Notes under the pieces: generated by a model | What the model was told of the DNA's origin: nothing | Databases searched by the model: none | What the model saw: the letters and a program-made list of their open reading frames with translations, nothing else | Shown: in pieces, positions 15,748 to 24,217 of the stretch | Layout of the letters: each line of letters opens with the position of its first letter | Position numbering within the stretch: position 1 is the first letter of the stretch | Program-made: the position numbers and the translations under genes | DNA from: GCA-2861595 sp035525365 | GTDB taxonomy: Bacteria > Actinomycetota > Acidimicrobiia > Acidimicrobiales > GCA-2861595 | DNA length: 64,000 nt | Assembly: GCA_035525365.1 (NCBI GenBank) | Contig: DATLEK010000018.1 | Span: forward strand, 37,355 to 101,354 | Direction of reading: 5' to 3'

Positions 15748-17489
15748 ACCAACGCCCCGCTGGACGCGAACCTGTTCCCGGCGTCGCCCCCGACGCCGTC
15801 CTTTGGCTGCTCATGGCCCTGTTCGGATTGGCGGTGCTGGTGTGGGCCGGTGCCGCTCTGGCCGCCGCTCTCGCCACCCGCTCCGCCCTCGGCGTGGGAC
15901 TGGCGGAGGTCGGGCCGGTGATGGCTCGCCTTCCTGACAATCTGGGCGACCCCGCCGCTGCCTGGCCGCCACCGGTGGCCGCCCGCCTCCCCGGCGCCGT
16001 CCTCTACTGGGCCTCCCAGCTCGCCGTGGTGGGCGCCGTGGTTGCCGCCGTGGTGGTGGGACTGCGGTGGCGCCGGGGCCGGGGTGCCAGCAACGCCCTC
16101 GGGGTGCGCCTGCACGCCGGGCTCGGCGCCGGGCGGGATCTGCGGGCGCTGGTGGTGCGAGAGCCGCAGGTTGGGCGCGTGGTGGTCGGCCGGGTGGGCC
16201 GGCGCCTGGTGGCCACCGAGGCCCAGGCCAGCCTGGCCGTGGTCGGCCCCTCGGGGTGCGGCAAGACGGCGGGACTGGCCATTCCCGCCTTGTTGGAATG
16301 GGAGGGTCCGGTGCTGGCCACCTCAGTCAAGGCCGATCTGGTGGAAGCCACCCTGGCGCACCGGGCCAGGCGCGGCAAGGTGTGGGTGTTCGACCCCACC
16401 CGGGCCTCGGGCGCGGTTCCCGCCCCCTGGTCGCCCCTCGGCCCGGCGCGGACCTGGGCCGGGGCGCTGCGCATCGCCGCCTGGCTCACCGACGCCGCTC
16501 AGCCCCGGCGACGTGACTCACTCGGCGACGCCGACTACTGGTACACCCAGGCCCGCAAGGGCCTCGCCCCCTACCTGCACGCCGCGGCGTTGGCCGACGC
16601 CGACATGGCCCAGGTGGTGCGGTGGGTGGACACCGCCGATCAGGCCGAGGTCACCGCCATCCTTAAAGACCTCGCGGCCGGTGCCGAGGTTGACGCCTGG
16701 TCGTTCGGCGAAAGCGCTCCGGTGGGCGACGAGGTACTGGTAGCGGCAGAGGCCCTGTGGCGCAAGGAGGACCGCCTGCGCTGTTCGATCTTCGCCACCA
16801 TGGAAAACGTCGTGGCCGCCTACGCCGATCCCGGCGTCGGTCGCGGGGCACCCGATGAGGGCATCGATCTCGACGAGTGGCTGAGCGGCGACCACACGAT
16901 CTATGTGGTGGCCGCGGCGCACGACCAGGCCCGCCTGCGCCCGGTGCTATCGGTGCTGGTGGCCGAGGCGGCTCGGCGGGCTTTCGATGCCGCCAATGCC
17001 GCGGGCGGAACCCTGGCCCGGCCCTGCCTGTTGCTGCTCGATGAGGCAGGCAACATCGCCCCCCTGGCCGAGCTGCCCACCTACGCGGCTACCGCCCGAG
17101 CCCACAACATCGCCCTGTTGACGGTGTGGCAGGACCTGGCCCAGCTCAACGCCCTCTACGGCGAGCGGGCGGCCACGGTGCTCAACAACCACCGGGCCAA
17201 GCTGTTCGCCTCGGGCATCGCCGATACCCCCACCCTCGACTACCTCTCCGCCCTGGTAGGCGACGAACGCCTGGTGGAGCGCAACTCCTCCATGGACCTG
17301 GCCGGCGGGCGGCGTTCGATTTCCGAGCGCACCACCTACCGCCGGGCCGCGCCGCCCGACGCCCTGCGCCGCCTGCGAAACAACGAGGCCCTCCTCGTCT
17401 ACGGCGCCGAGGTGCCCGTGCGGGTTCGCCTTCGACCCTGGTTCGCCGATCGTCGTCTGCACGCCCTGGCCACCCGGCTCGGTGACTGA
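15744..17489 (+). CDS. Type IV coupling protein, TraG/VirD4 family
   Basis: Coupling proteins bring the relaxase-DNA complex to the channel. The 581-residue protein has two N-terminal membrane helices (about 16-45 and 88-110), Walker A GPSGCGKTAGLA (about residue 169), Walker B PCLLLLDEAGNIAPLAELP (about 430) and the motif VWQDLAQLNALYG typical of VirD4/TraG. The ATG start overlaps the VirB4-like stop codon by 4 bases. Confidence 0.93.
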   Translation: MNQRPAGREPVPGVAPDAVLWLLMALFGLAVLVWAGAALAAALATRSALGVGLAEVGPVMARLPDNLGDPAAAWPPPVAARLPGAVLYWASQLAVVGAVVAAVVVGLRWRRGRGASNALGVRLHAGLGAGRDLRALVVREPQVGRVVVGRVGRRLVATEAQASLAVVGPSGCGKTAGLAIPALLEWEGPVLATSVKADLVEATLAHRARRGKVWVFDPTRASGAVPAPWSPLGPARTWAGALRIAAWLTDAAQPRRRDSLGDADYWYTQARKGLAPYLHAAALADADMAQVVRWVDTADQAEVTAILKDLAAGAEVDAWSFGESAPVGDEVLVAAEALWRKEDRLRCSIFATMENVVAAYADPGVGRGAPDEGIDLDEWLSGDHTIYVVAAAHDQARLRPVLSVLVAEAARRAFDAANAAGGTLARPCLLLLDEAGNIAPLAELPTYAATARAHNIALLTVWQDLAQLNALYGERAATVLNNHRAKLFASGIADTPTLDYLSALVGDERLVERNSSMDLAGGRRSISERTTYRRAAPPDALRRLRNNEALLVYGAEVPVRVRLRPWFADRRLHALATRLGD

Positions 17490-17516
17490 ACGCGGAGGTG
17501 CCGTTGTTGGCTCGGG

Positions 17517-17531
17517 GTGGGCGTAGAGAGG
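17517..17531 (+). promoter_or_regulatory. Element-wide 15-bp motif, copy D
   Basis: GTGGGCGTAGAGAGG, preceded by TTGGCTCGGG, ends 1 base before the primase start codon at 17533. It is one mismatch from the consensus. Copies B and E also touch start codons, whereas A and C lie further upstream. Confidence 0.5.
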
Positions 17532-17532
17532 C

Positions 17533-18446
17533 GTGAAGAGTGACGACGAGCTGTTGGCCGCCGCCCTCGCCTACGCCCGGCGGGGCTGGGCGGTGTTCCC
17601 CTGCCATTCGCCCGCTCCGAAGGGTGGTTGTAGCTGTTGCCGTCCGGACTGCTCGTCGCCGGCCAAGCACCCGCGCATCGCCGGCGGACTGAAGGCGGCC
17701 ACCACGGATGAGGCCGCCATCCGGGCCTGGTGGCGACGGTGGCCGCAGGCGAATGTGGCGGTGCGTACGGGGGCGGCCAGCGAACTGGTCGTCCTCGATG
17801 TCGACCCGGGCCACGGAGGAGACGAGTCGGTCAAGGCGCTCGTCGCCGAGCACGGACGGTTCCCGCCCGGCCCGGTGGTCGCCACCGGTGGCGCCGGTCG
17901 GCACCTCTACCTGGCCCACCCGGGGGCGCCGGTGCGCAACGACGCCGGTCGCCGCCTCGGGCCGGGGATCGATCTGCGAGGCGACGGGGGCTATGTGATC
18001 GCTCCGCCCAGCCGCCACGCCAGCGGTGGTGGGTATGAGTGGGAGCGTCTGGGCGAGGAGCTGCCGCCGGTCCCGGCGTGGTTGGCGATCCGTCTGGCGC
18101 CACCCGAGCGTCCTCGATCCGCGGCGCCACCCATCCGCCACGAAGGGTCGTCCCCGTGGGCGTACGCCGCGCTACGACACGAACTGGGCAGTGTGGCCGG
18201 CGCGGCCGAGGGCTGCCGCAATCACACCCTCAACCGCGCTGCCTTCAAGCTGGGCCAGCTCGTCGCCGGTGTTTCCTCGACACCCAAGCGGTGGAAGTGG
18301 CGCTACTTGCCGCCTCGGCCGCCGCCGGCTTGGGCGAGCGGGAGGCCACAGCGACCGTGGCGTCTGGCCTGCGCTCCGGGATGCACTTTCCCCGCGCTCG
18401 GGCGGGCGTCCGGCGAGGAGTCGAAGCAACCGGAGCCTCATGGTGA
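17533..18446 (+). pseudogene. Bifunctional DNA primase/polymerase (prim-pol), frameshifted
   Basis: Prim-pol enzymes prime and copy DNA of mobile elements. The N-terminal domain is intact: YARRGWAVFPCH, a Cys cluster (SCCRPDCSSPAKHP), VLDVDPGHGGDES with the catalytic Asp pair, GGAGRHLYL and GIDLRGDGGYVIAPPS. Near 18274 the frame breaks. Restoring one G in GCCGGTGTTTCC joins LVAG to FLDTQAVEVALL..GLGEREATATVASGLRSGM, the expected C-terminal helical region, which ends at 18446. In the uncorrected frame the protein instead runs to 18630 with a nonsense tail. The lesion may be real or a sequencing error. Confidence 0.75.
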
Positions 18447-18802
18447 GACCGGGGCGCTGAGCCGTGCTCGCAAGAAATATCACCGCGCTCACGCGACCGT
18501 TCTTGGGATCTATAGATCATCCCCACCAGGCGGCTCTATCGGGACCACGCGACCCTGGGTGTTCGCTGGACGTGTCGGGCTTCGCGCTCGCCGCATAACG
18601 CCGGTTCGGCGCGCCGGGAGCGGCCGATGAGGTCGGGTGATATGTCCGCCCCGACCCGGCGTTGGCGGGCGCTCGGTCGAGCAGCGCTGGTTCGGGCGAA
18701 CGACGAGGACCGCGTACTCGACTGCGCGAGCTTCAGCGGTCTGCACGGGTTCGCGCCGGGACACATGCACCGTCCGTGAATTGGCGCTGCGCCCGGGGCG
18801 AC
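18447..18802. other. No gene recognised
   Basis: The stretch between the primase and the minus-strand membrane protein has only low-complexity open frames on both strands and no repeat or RNA that I recognise. Confidence 0.5.
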
Positions 18803-19474
18803 TCAGGTGCTGTCTTCCGTGGGGTAGCGCTGATCGATGTAGTCGTCGAGGGCTGCGGTGAGTTCATCCCACGCGCTCGCCTCCATCTCGAGAGCGTGCT
18901 CAAACATGTCGTGCGTGCAGTGGGCATCCTCGCTGGTGTCCTCGACACGCGAGAGCAGGCCTGCCCAACCGGCGATTGCCTTGGTGAGCCGGTCGTCTCG
19001 GAGGAACGACACCAACGCCTCAGCTTCGTCGACCGCGTCCCAGAACGGTCGACGTCCCGCTACAACACGCAGGCCGATCATTCGAGGGTTGATACCAAGT
19101 GGACCCGAATTGAGCGTGTGCTGATGGTCATCCTTCGCGTCACGAAGTTGCCGTGGGCGCTGGGCGGTGATTTCGCTCCTCATGATGGTGACCAGGCGCA
19201 CGTCGACCTCCCGCTGCCAAGCCCGTCGCGCAGCCTGATCATCTCGACGTTCTTCCCTCTCGATTCGTTCGTCCTCGCGCCTCTCCTCGAACCACACCAC
19301 AGCAAGGGCGACCACGGCACCGGCAACGAGTGCACCACCGACCTCTCGGGCAGCGTCGACGTACGGGTCGGTCGCGTGGAACACGGGGCTGTCCGCTGCC
19401 ACCGCTAGTCCCAAGCCAAGCAGCGCGAGTAGTGCAATGGCCCCGTAGAACCACCCCCATCGGACCGATCTCAC
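18803..19474 (-). CDS. Two-helix membrane protein with charged coiled-coil region
   Basis: The 223-residue protein begins VRSVRWGWFYGAIALLALLG, followed by a second membrane segment (GGALVAGAVVALAVVWF) and a strongly charged helix (EERREDERIEREERRDDQ). The C-terminal soluble part has no known motif. The frame is open far upstream, but that part is antisense to the 19679 gene, so I take GTG 19474, which has the near-consensus hexamer GACTAT 6 bases before it. It is divergent from a nuclease-fold gene. Function unknown. Confidence 0.6.
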   Translation of the reverse strand: MRSVRWGWFYGAIALLALLGLGLAVAADSPVFHATDPYVDAAREVGGALVAGAVVALAVVWFEERREDERIEREERRDDQAARRAWQREVDVRLVTIMRSEITAQRPRQLRDAKDDHQHTLNSGPLGINPRMIGLRVVAGRRPFWDAVDEAEALVSFLRDDRLTKAIAGWAGLLSRVEDTSEDAHCTHDMFEHALEMEASAWDELTAALDDYIDQRYPTEDST

Positions 19475-19678
19475 ACACCCATAGTCCTCGCGTGAACGTG
19501 ATCGTACGCGGATGCCGCCGCCGTCTAGATCGACGTTCGTGAAGCTCCGACTGGGCGAAGGCCGCCCTGTAGCGCCGATCGTTAGACCCCCCCCGTGACA
19601 GACTGAGCGCTGTGCTCTGGTTGGCTCCTTCGCACCGCGGAGTCCGTGCTCGATCGTCAGCAACCGTGAAGGACAGCT

Positions 19679-21196
19679 GTGGCCGGTAGTTCGGCGCCGC
19701 GTGAACCCTTCTACCGGAATCTTTCGCGCACATTCCAGCAGATCAGTTACGACGAGTTCGTCCAGAGGGTCCGCCGTCACCGGCCGAGCGAACTGCTGCC
19801 CGCAATCGCGGCGGCTGCGATCGAGATGCGAGATCGGGAGCTGTGGATGCGCTCGCGAGTCCTTGTGCCGTGGGCACTGGGTCTCGCTGCAAAAGAGGCC
19901 ATCGTGTCGGGCAACGAACACCGCCCCGGAGGAGTGACGCGGAAGGACATCGTGCAGATCTGCGAAGCCGTGGCAAAGATTCGCGATCCGCTCGGGACGA
20001 GCGCCGACACAGGGAGCGTGGCGTCGTTCATGACACGCGTATCCCACGAGCAGTTCCCATTCCAGATGTCGCCGTTTGAGGAGATCGCGCGCACGCAGGC
20101 GCTCTACGTTGACGCCCTTGCAGCGGCTCCTACGAAGCGCCTCACGCCTGCGTTGCTGTCGAGCGCACTTGGTTCGGACCCGACCGACTTCGCAGGAGTC
20201 GGTTTCCTGCTTGCGGTAGGCGCGCAGCTCAACAGTGGGTACTTCGACCTCCGGTGGCTCGAGCAACCGAACTTCGTGGAGATCTGCGAAGTGCTGCCTG
20301 CGGAGCTCATTCGAGCAGTCTTCAAATTGGAGTTTGCAACCACGGCGCAGGCCGTGCGCGAGAGAGTCGGCCGAGTTCGGCCCCCAGGTGACCTTAAACG
20401 GCATGAGTTCAACCCTCTCAGGAGCCGACCTTTCGTCGAGATGAGCGACGGTCGCCACCTCGCACCTCAGCCCGCGTACGCGTTCCACAAGCTAGAGCCG
20501 AACGCCGTGTATTACGCCGTAGCACCGAGGCTTGGACCTGACTTCACCAACGACCTCGGGATTACGTTTGAAACGTATATCGCCCGCCAACTGGACCAGT
20601 TGGATGATGTCGCCGTCGTTCCAGAAATTGAGTACGAGGACGGTCGCCGAAGTGTGGACTGGTTTCTCGTCTTCGGCGAGGTTGTGGTGTTCGTGGAGGC
20701 GAAAATCACGCGGCTGACTGAGAGCGCACGGCTCGGAACTTCCACCCTCGGACAGGACCTCGACCGAACAATTGGGGAGGCGTTTGAGCAGATCGGCCGA
20801 TCCCTCGGCCTCGTCCAAGCGGCTCACCCTGCATTCTCAGCGATCCCATCCGATCGCCCCCACGTGGGTCTAGTGATAACGCTCGAGCCGTACTGGATGG
20901 CGAACTCGCTGCAGACGCGGTCCCTTATGACAAAGCCTCCGCCCGACATCCCCACTCTGGTCGCATCCTCGCGAGAACTCGAGCAATGGATCGCTGATCA
21001 CCCCACAGGTGGTGGGCAGGTGCTGCATGAGATAGCGATCGACGCCGAACGTCGCACTTGGAACCTGGGGCTTGCACTGCCGCCACGCCCAGGAGATCGA
21101 GCGAAGAACCGGCTTCTCCAGCGAGCCTGGGACCGTCTCCCCTGGCGCGACGCCCTAGAAGATCGGAACCTGTCGTCCAAGGACGCTGGAGTGTAG
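19679..21196 (+). CDS. Large protein with restriction-endonuclease-like core
   Basis: A 505-residue protein, mostly of unknown fold. Residues about 295-345 read FTNDLGITFETYIARQLDQL..VVPEIEYEDGRRSVDWFLVFGEVVVFVEAKI. The acidic residue before D325-W and the E-A-K at 340-342 match a PD-(D/E)xK nuclease core, in which an early Glu in a GxxFE helix is common. GTG 19679 has AAGGA upstream. It lies in the variable region beside a NERD protein and two membrane proteins, so a defence role is plausible but not shown. Confidence 0.65.
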   Translation: MAGSSAPREPFYRNLSRTFQQISYDEFVQRVRRHRPSELLPAIAAAAIEMRDRELWMRSRVLVPWALGLAAKEAIVSGNEHRPGGVTRKDIVQICEAVAKIRDPLGTSADTGSVASFMTRVSHEQFPFQMSPFEEIARTQALYVDALAAAPTKRLTPALLSSALGSDPTDFAGVGFLLAVGAQLNSGYFDLRWLEQPNFVEICEVLPAELIRAVFKLEFATTAQAVRERVGRVRPPGDLKRHEFNPLRSRPFVEMSDGRHLAPQPAYAFHKLEPNAVYYAVAPRLGPDFTNDLGITFETYIARQLDQLDDVAVVPEIEYEDGRRSVDWFLVFGEVVVFVEAKITRLTESARLGTSTLGQDLDRTIGEAFEQIGRSLGLVQAAHPAFSAIPSDRPHVGLVITLEPYWMANSLQTRSLMTKPPPDIPTLVASSRELEQWIADHPTGGGQVLHEIAIDAERRTWNLGLALPPRPGDRAKNRLLQRAWDRLPWRDALEDRNLSSKDAGV

Positions 21197-21460
21197 CCGA
21201 GGTGGACGACGAAAAGTTCATCCGCAGGAGGGTTCCACGGTAGCGACGGTCGGGGTGCGGGGTTCCCCGCAAGTGCTCGTGCGCGTCTTTGGGAGACCCT
21301 GGCGTGTCTCGAATGTGCCGCTCAGGGGCATCCACGTATCGGCGTCCTCGATCACCCCGTCGGAAGGTGCCCACGGCGGGCTGAACGGCGCTTCGCGATC
21401 GCACCGCCGCCGGCGGACACGCATGCGCAGCACTCAGTTCGACCAGGCATGATTGCGGGT

Positions 21461-22336
21461 ATGGACGAGCGGCTCCTCAAGCTGCGCTGGCCGACAACCT
21501 GCGCCGGGTGTACCACAGCTCTACCGGGCGGCAGCGAGGCGTGGTGGGACTCCAAACGGAAGGAAGCGAAGTGTCCGAGCTGTCACAGCAACGCTGGGGA
21601 CACGGCTGCGCCTCTGGTTGCACCTCTTGACCGGGGCGCCGCCGGTGCGTCCGCACGTCGCGAGTATGAGAAGCGCTCGGCTCGCGAGCGAGCACGTGAG
21701 GAAGCGCTCGTCGCCTCGGACGACGCGTGGCGCAGAAGCGTGAAGGAGGAGCACCCCGTCGTGGGACGCCTTGCTTCGGCGTTGAGGCCGAAGCCAACGA
21801 TCGGGCCAGAGTCCCAGGCGACGGCCGCGTGGAAGCAGGGCGCGGCCGGCGAGCTTCGAGTTGCGGAGATCCTCAACGGATTAAAAGGGATCTCGGCGCT
21901 GCACGACCGTCGCATCCCAGGGTCCAAGGCGAACATTGACCACGTCGCCGTGGGTCCTGCTGGCGTATACGTGATTGACGCCAAGAAGTACACCGGCGGT
22001 GTCGAGAAGCGCAATGTTGGTGGCTGGTTCCGGGCTGACGAGCGCCTCTACGTCGGCGGCCGCGACCGCTCCAAGGTGATCGACGGTGTGCGGTGGCAGG
22101 CGGAGGTCGTCCAGGCATGCCTGGCAACGGCACAAGCAAGGATCTCGGTCTACGGAGTGGTCTGCTTCGTCGGCGCTGAGTGGCCCCTGGTGTTCCGTCG
22201 ACCTGTACAGATGCGCGGCGTGACTGCGCTGTGGCCCAAGGCGCTGGGCGAACTGGTCGGCAAGACCGGACCCCTTGACCGGACGGTGATCGACCAGACC
22301 ACCGATCTACTCGCCGCCATCCTTAAGCCAGCATGA
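21461..22336 (+). CDS. NERD-domain protein with zinc-ribbon-like N-terminus
   Basis: The protein (291 residues from this start; 295 from ATG 21449) has four cysteines in two CxxC pairs (TTCAGC; AKCPSC) near the N-terminus, a charged linker, and a C-terminal NERD domain: WKQGAAGELRVAEILNGL..ALHDRRIPGSKANIDHVAVGPAGVYVIDAKKY. NERD is a nuclease-related fold; the D-H-V and D-A-K positions match its catalytic pattern. NERD also forms the N-terminus of pglW in this window. Target and role are unknown. Confidence 0.85.
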   Translation: MDERLLKLRWPTTCAGCTTALPGGSEAWWDSKRKEAKCPSCHSNAGDTAAPLVAPLDRGAAGASARREYEKRSARERAREEALVASDDAWRRSVKEEHPVVGRLASALRPKPTIGPESQATAAWKQGAAGELRVAEILNGLKGISALHDRRIPGSKANIDHVAVGPAGVYVIDAKKYTGGVEKRNVGGWFRADERLYVGGRDRSKVIDGVRWQAEVVQACLATAQARISVYGVVCFVGAEWPLVFRRPVQMRGVTALWPKALGELVGKTGPLDRTVIDQTTDLLAAILKPA

Positions 22337-22759
22337 CGACGGTCACCTAACAGGCGCTCCGAATCCCACCCCGGCGGACCAAACCTCGGAGACCGAACGG
22401 CGCATCGGGAGCGGGTGAGCGATAGCGGATGGGACCGGCGCGACCTCGCCTCGATCCCCGGACGCACCGCCTGGGTTCGGGTCGCCGCTCGGCGGGGGCG
22501 CAGAACGCCAGCTATCGGATGGGCAGCCCGCCGGGACGGATGCCTTTGCCGGCGTCATTACCGGGCGCCCGCGACGTGCCGTTACCGGGCGGCTGCGCGG
22601 CGCCCTCAGCCCGCCGGTGACTCCTTGTGAGGCTCCATCAAGTCCTGGCGCGCAGCGCCCCATGTCGGGCGAAGAAGATCGTTGGAACCAACCTGGAGGA
22701 AGGATCGACGGGCACTGCTAGTCAGATCACAAAGCAACGGCTGCCAACCCTGTGGAACG
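22337..22759. other. No gene recognised
   Basis: About 420 bases between the NERD gene and the next membrane protein gene. I see only short open frames and no RNA or repeat. Base composition drops towards the right end, where a lower-GC gene begins. Confidence 0.5.
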
Positions 22760-22765
22760 TATCGT
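22760..22765 (+). promoter_or_regulatory. Leaderless -10 element
   Basis: TATCGT lies 6 bases before ATG 22772, with no ribosome binding site between. It supports that start over the upstream in-frame ATG at 22682. Confidence 0.5.
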
Positions 22766-22771
22766 GCACGC

Positions 22772-23812
22772 ATGTCAAGGGAGCCTCCGTGTGCGACGGA
22801 CTGGGCACGAGCCCACCTCGTGTGGTTGGTGAGCATTGCGAGCGTTGTTTATGTGGTTTTACGAATAGCGTCCGCGTCTCGGTTGAACACGAGCACGGCA
22901 CTGACAATTCTGGCGGAGAGCGGCACCGGAACAGTAATTATGGGAACCTTATTGAGTTCCATTGCTACTCTGTCTCTGTTCGCTTACCTGATCACATCAT
23001 GGCTCTGGATGCGTTCAGTTATAATTTCTGGAGACATTGGGCTCGCCCTTTTTGGCAATCTAATCGCTGCGGTGCTGGTCGCTTTTCTGACGCCGTGGAA
23101 ACTGGCGCCATTCCTTATGTTACCGCTCATTTCCTACCCGCTAGCCCATCTCCTCTTTATCAGAGGTGCCGAGAAGGCACGCAATGAGATTCAGGAGATA
23201 GCCAAGGCTAACGATGAGGATTTGATGAACCAGCATATTCTCAAAATGCGATATGACGTCGCTGTTGGACAATACCGGCTCTTGCAGCTTGACATAGCGG
23301 AAGAACTGCGTTTTGATCCTGCGATAGGGGACCTAGTTCAGCACGTTCAAGACGAATTCGACGCGGTACAAGGCGCGCTGGAGGAGTCCGAACAAGCCCG
23401 CGGAAATATCAGGAATCGCATCGAAGCCCAGCGCGACAAGCTCGACATGGTCCGGCTCAATGTACCCATGTCGCAATACAATGAGAAGGCGGCTCGGCGC
23501 TATCGATGGTTTGCTGCGAGTTATGTCGTCGTGGGTTGTGTCGTGGTTGCAGGATCATTATCTGGCTCGCTCTGGATGCCGGCTGAGAAGCTCCAGGTCA
23601 AGGGTGAGAAGCCGCAAACGGCATATGTTATCTCTCGCAATGGCGACTGGATGACCGTCATGACCCGCCAAGGACAGATTCGTCGGATCGATAAAGACCT
23701 CGTGTCTGACCGTCAGAATTGCGATCTCAAGCGGGGCGACGATCGACGAACGGGTGTGATGTTCTTGTTGCGTCGTCATCCTGTCGTCCCGGATGTTATA
23801 TGCCCACCCTAG
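22772..23812 (+). CDS. Multi-pass membrane protein with cytoplasmic coiled coil
   Basis: A 346-residue protein with three or four N-terminal membrane segments (HLVWLVSIASVVYVVLRIA; TVIMGTLLSSIATLSLFAYL; a pair around LALFGNLIAAVLVAFLT and FLMLPLISYPLAHLLF). A coiled coil follows (about 140-265, rich in Glu/Gln/Lys), then another helix (YVVVGCVVVAGSLSGSLW) and a small C-terminal domain (AYVISRNGDWMTVMTRQGQIRRI). GC content and codon use are clearly lower than the neighbours, so it is probably a recent arrival. Function unknown. Confidence 0.7.
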   Translation: MSREPPCATDWARAHLVWLVSIASVVYVVLRIASASRLNTSTALTILAESGTGTVIMGTLLSSIATLSLFAYLITSWLWMRSVIISGDIGLALFGNLIAAVLVAFLTPWKLAPFLMLPLISYPLAHLLFIRGAEKARNEIQEIAKANDEDLMNQHILKMRYDVAVGQYRLLQLDIAEELRFDPAIGDLVQHVQDEFDAVQGALEESEQARGNIRNRIEAQRDKLDMVRLNVPMSQYNEKAARRYRWFAASYVVVGCVVVAGSLSGSLWMPAEKLQVKGEKPQTAYVISRNGDWMTVMTRQGQIRRIDKDLVSDRQNCDLKRGDDRRTGVMFLLRRHPVVPDVICPP

Positions 23813-24217
23813 ACAGGTCGAAAGTCGCCTGTATGGAGGAGTAGCGCAACCTTCGCATGGTGTTGCGCGGGTTGGTGCTAGGTTTCTCTATCGTGGGGTT
23901 GTTGAACATCTCGGTAAGTTGCACGCGGCCGCCGATGACCCACCGCTATATCGCGATTCGCTGACTACTTCGGGGGGCCGCGCGGGTACCGGCGAAGTGC
24001 CGCGGCTCGAACCGCCCGGTAACGCTCAGGGGCAAGCACGACCTGGGCCCATCCGCTATCGCCCCGTACCGGTCGAGGGCCGCCGGGTTCGACGGTGGGG
24101 GCAAACTCATACGGCGGCCTCCGGCGTTGCATGCCGGCCCACTGCCGACTGAACCGTTGCGGCAATCATCCCGACTCCTTTAGGGCGACAACAAGAGGTT
24201 GGGCAGGTGGTCGGGTC
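23813..24217. other. No gene recognised; possible oriT neighbourhood
   Basis: About 400 bases between the membrane protein and the end of the relaxase gene. The only structure I see is GTCGGG/CCCGAC around an 11-base loop at 24210-24232, over the relaxase stop codon. It could be a terminator. No nic-like sequence can be assigned by eye. Confidence 0.4.

Noticed and set aside
18806..20488. Long minus-strand open frame (up to 561 codons) across the nuclease-fold gene
   Set aside because: Its N-terminal two thirds are antisense to the 19679-21196 gene and have no domain-like composition. Only the last 223 codons (18803-19474) look like a real membrane protein.
21449..22336. NERD-domain protein as part of the BREX system
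   Set aside because: PglW here already carries its own NERD domain and the gene lies 11 kb away on the far side of the relaxase. No operon link is visible.
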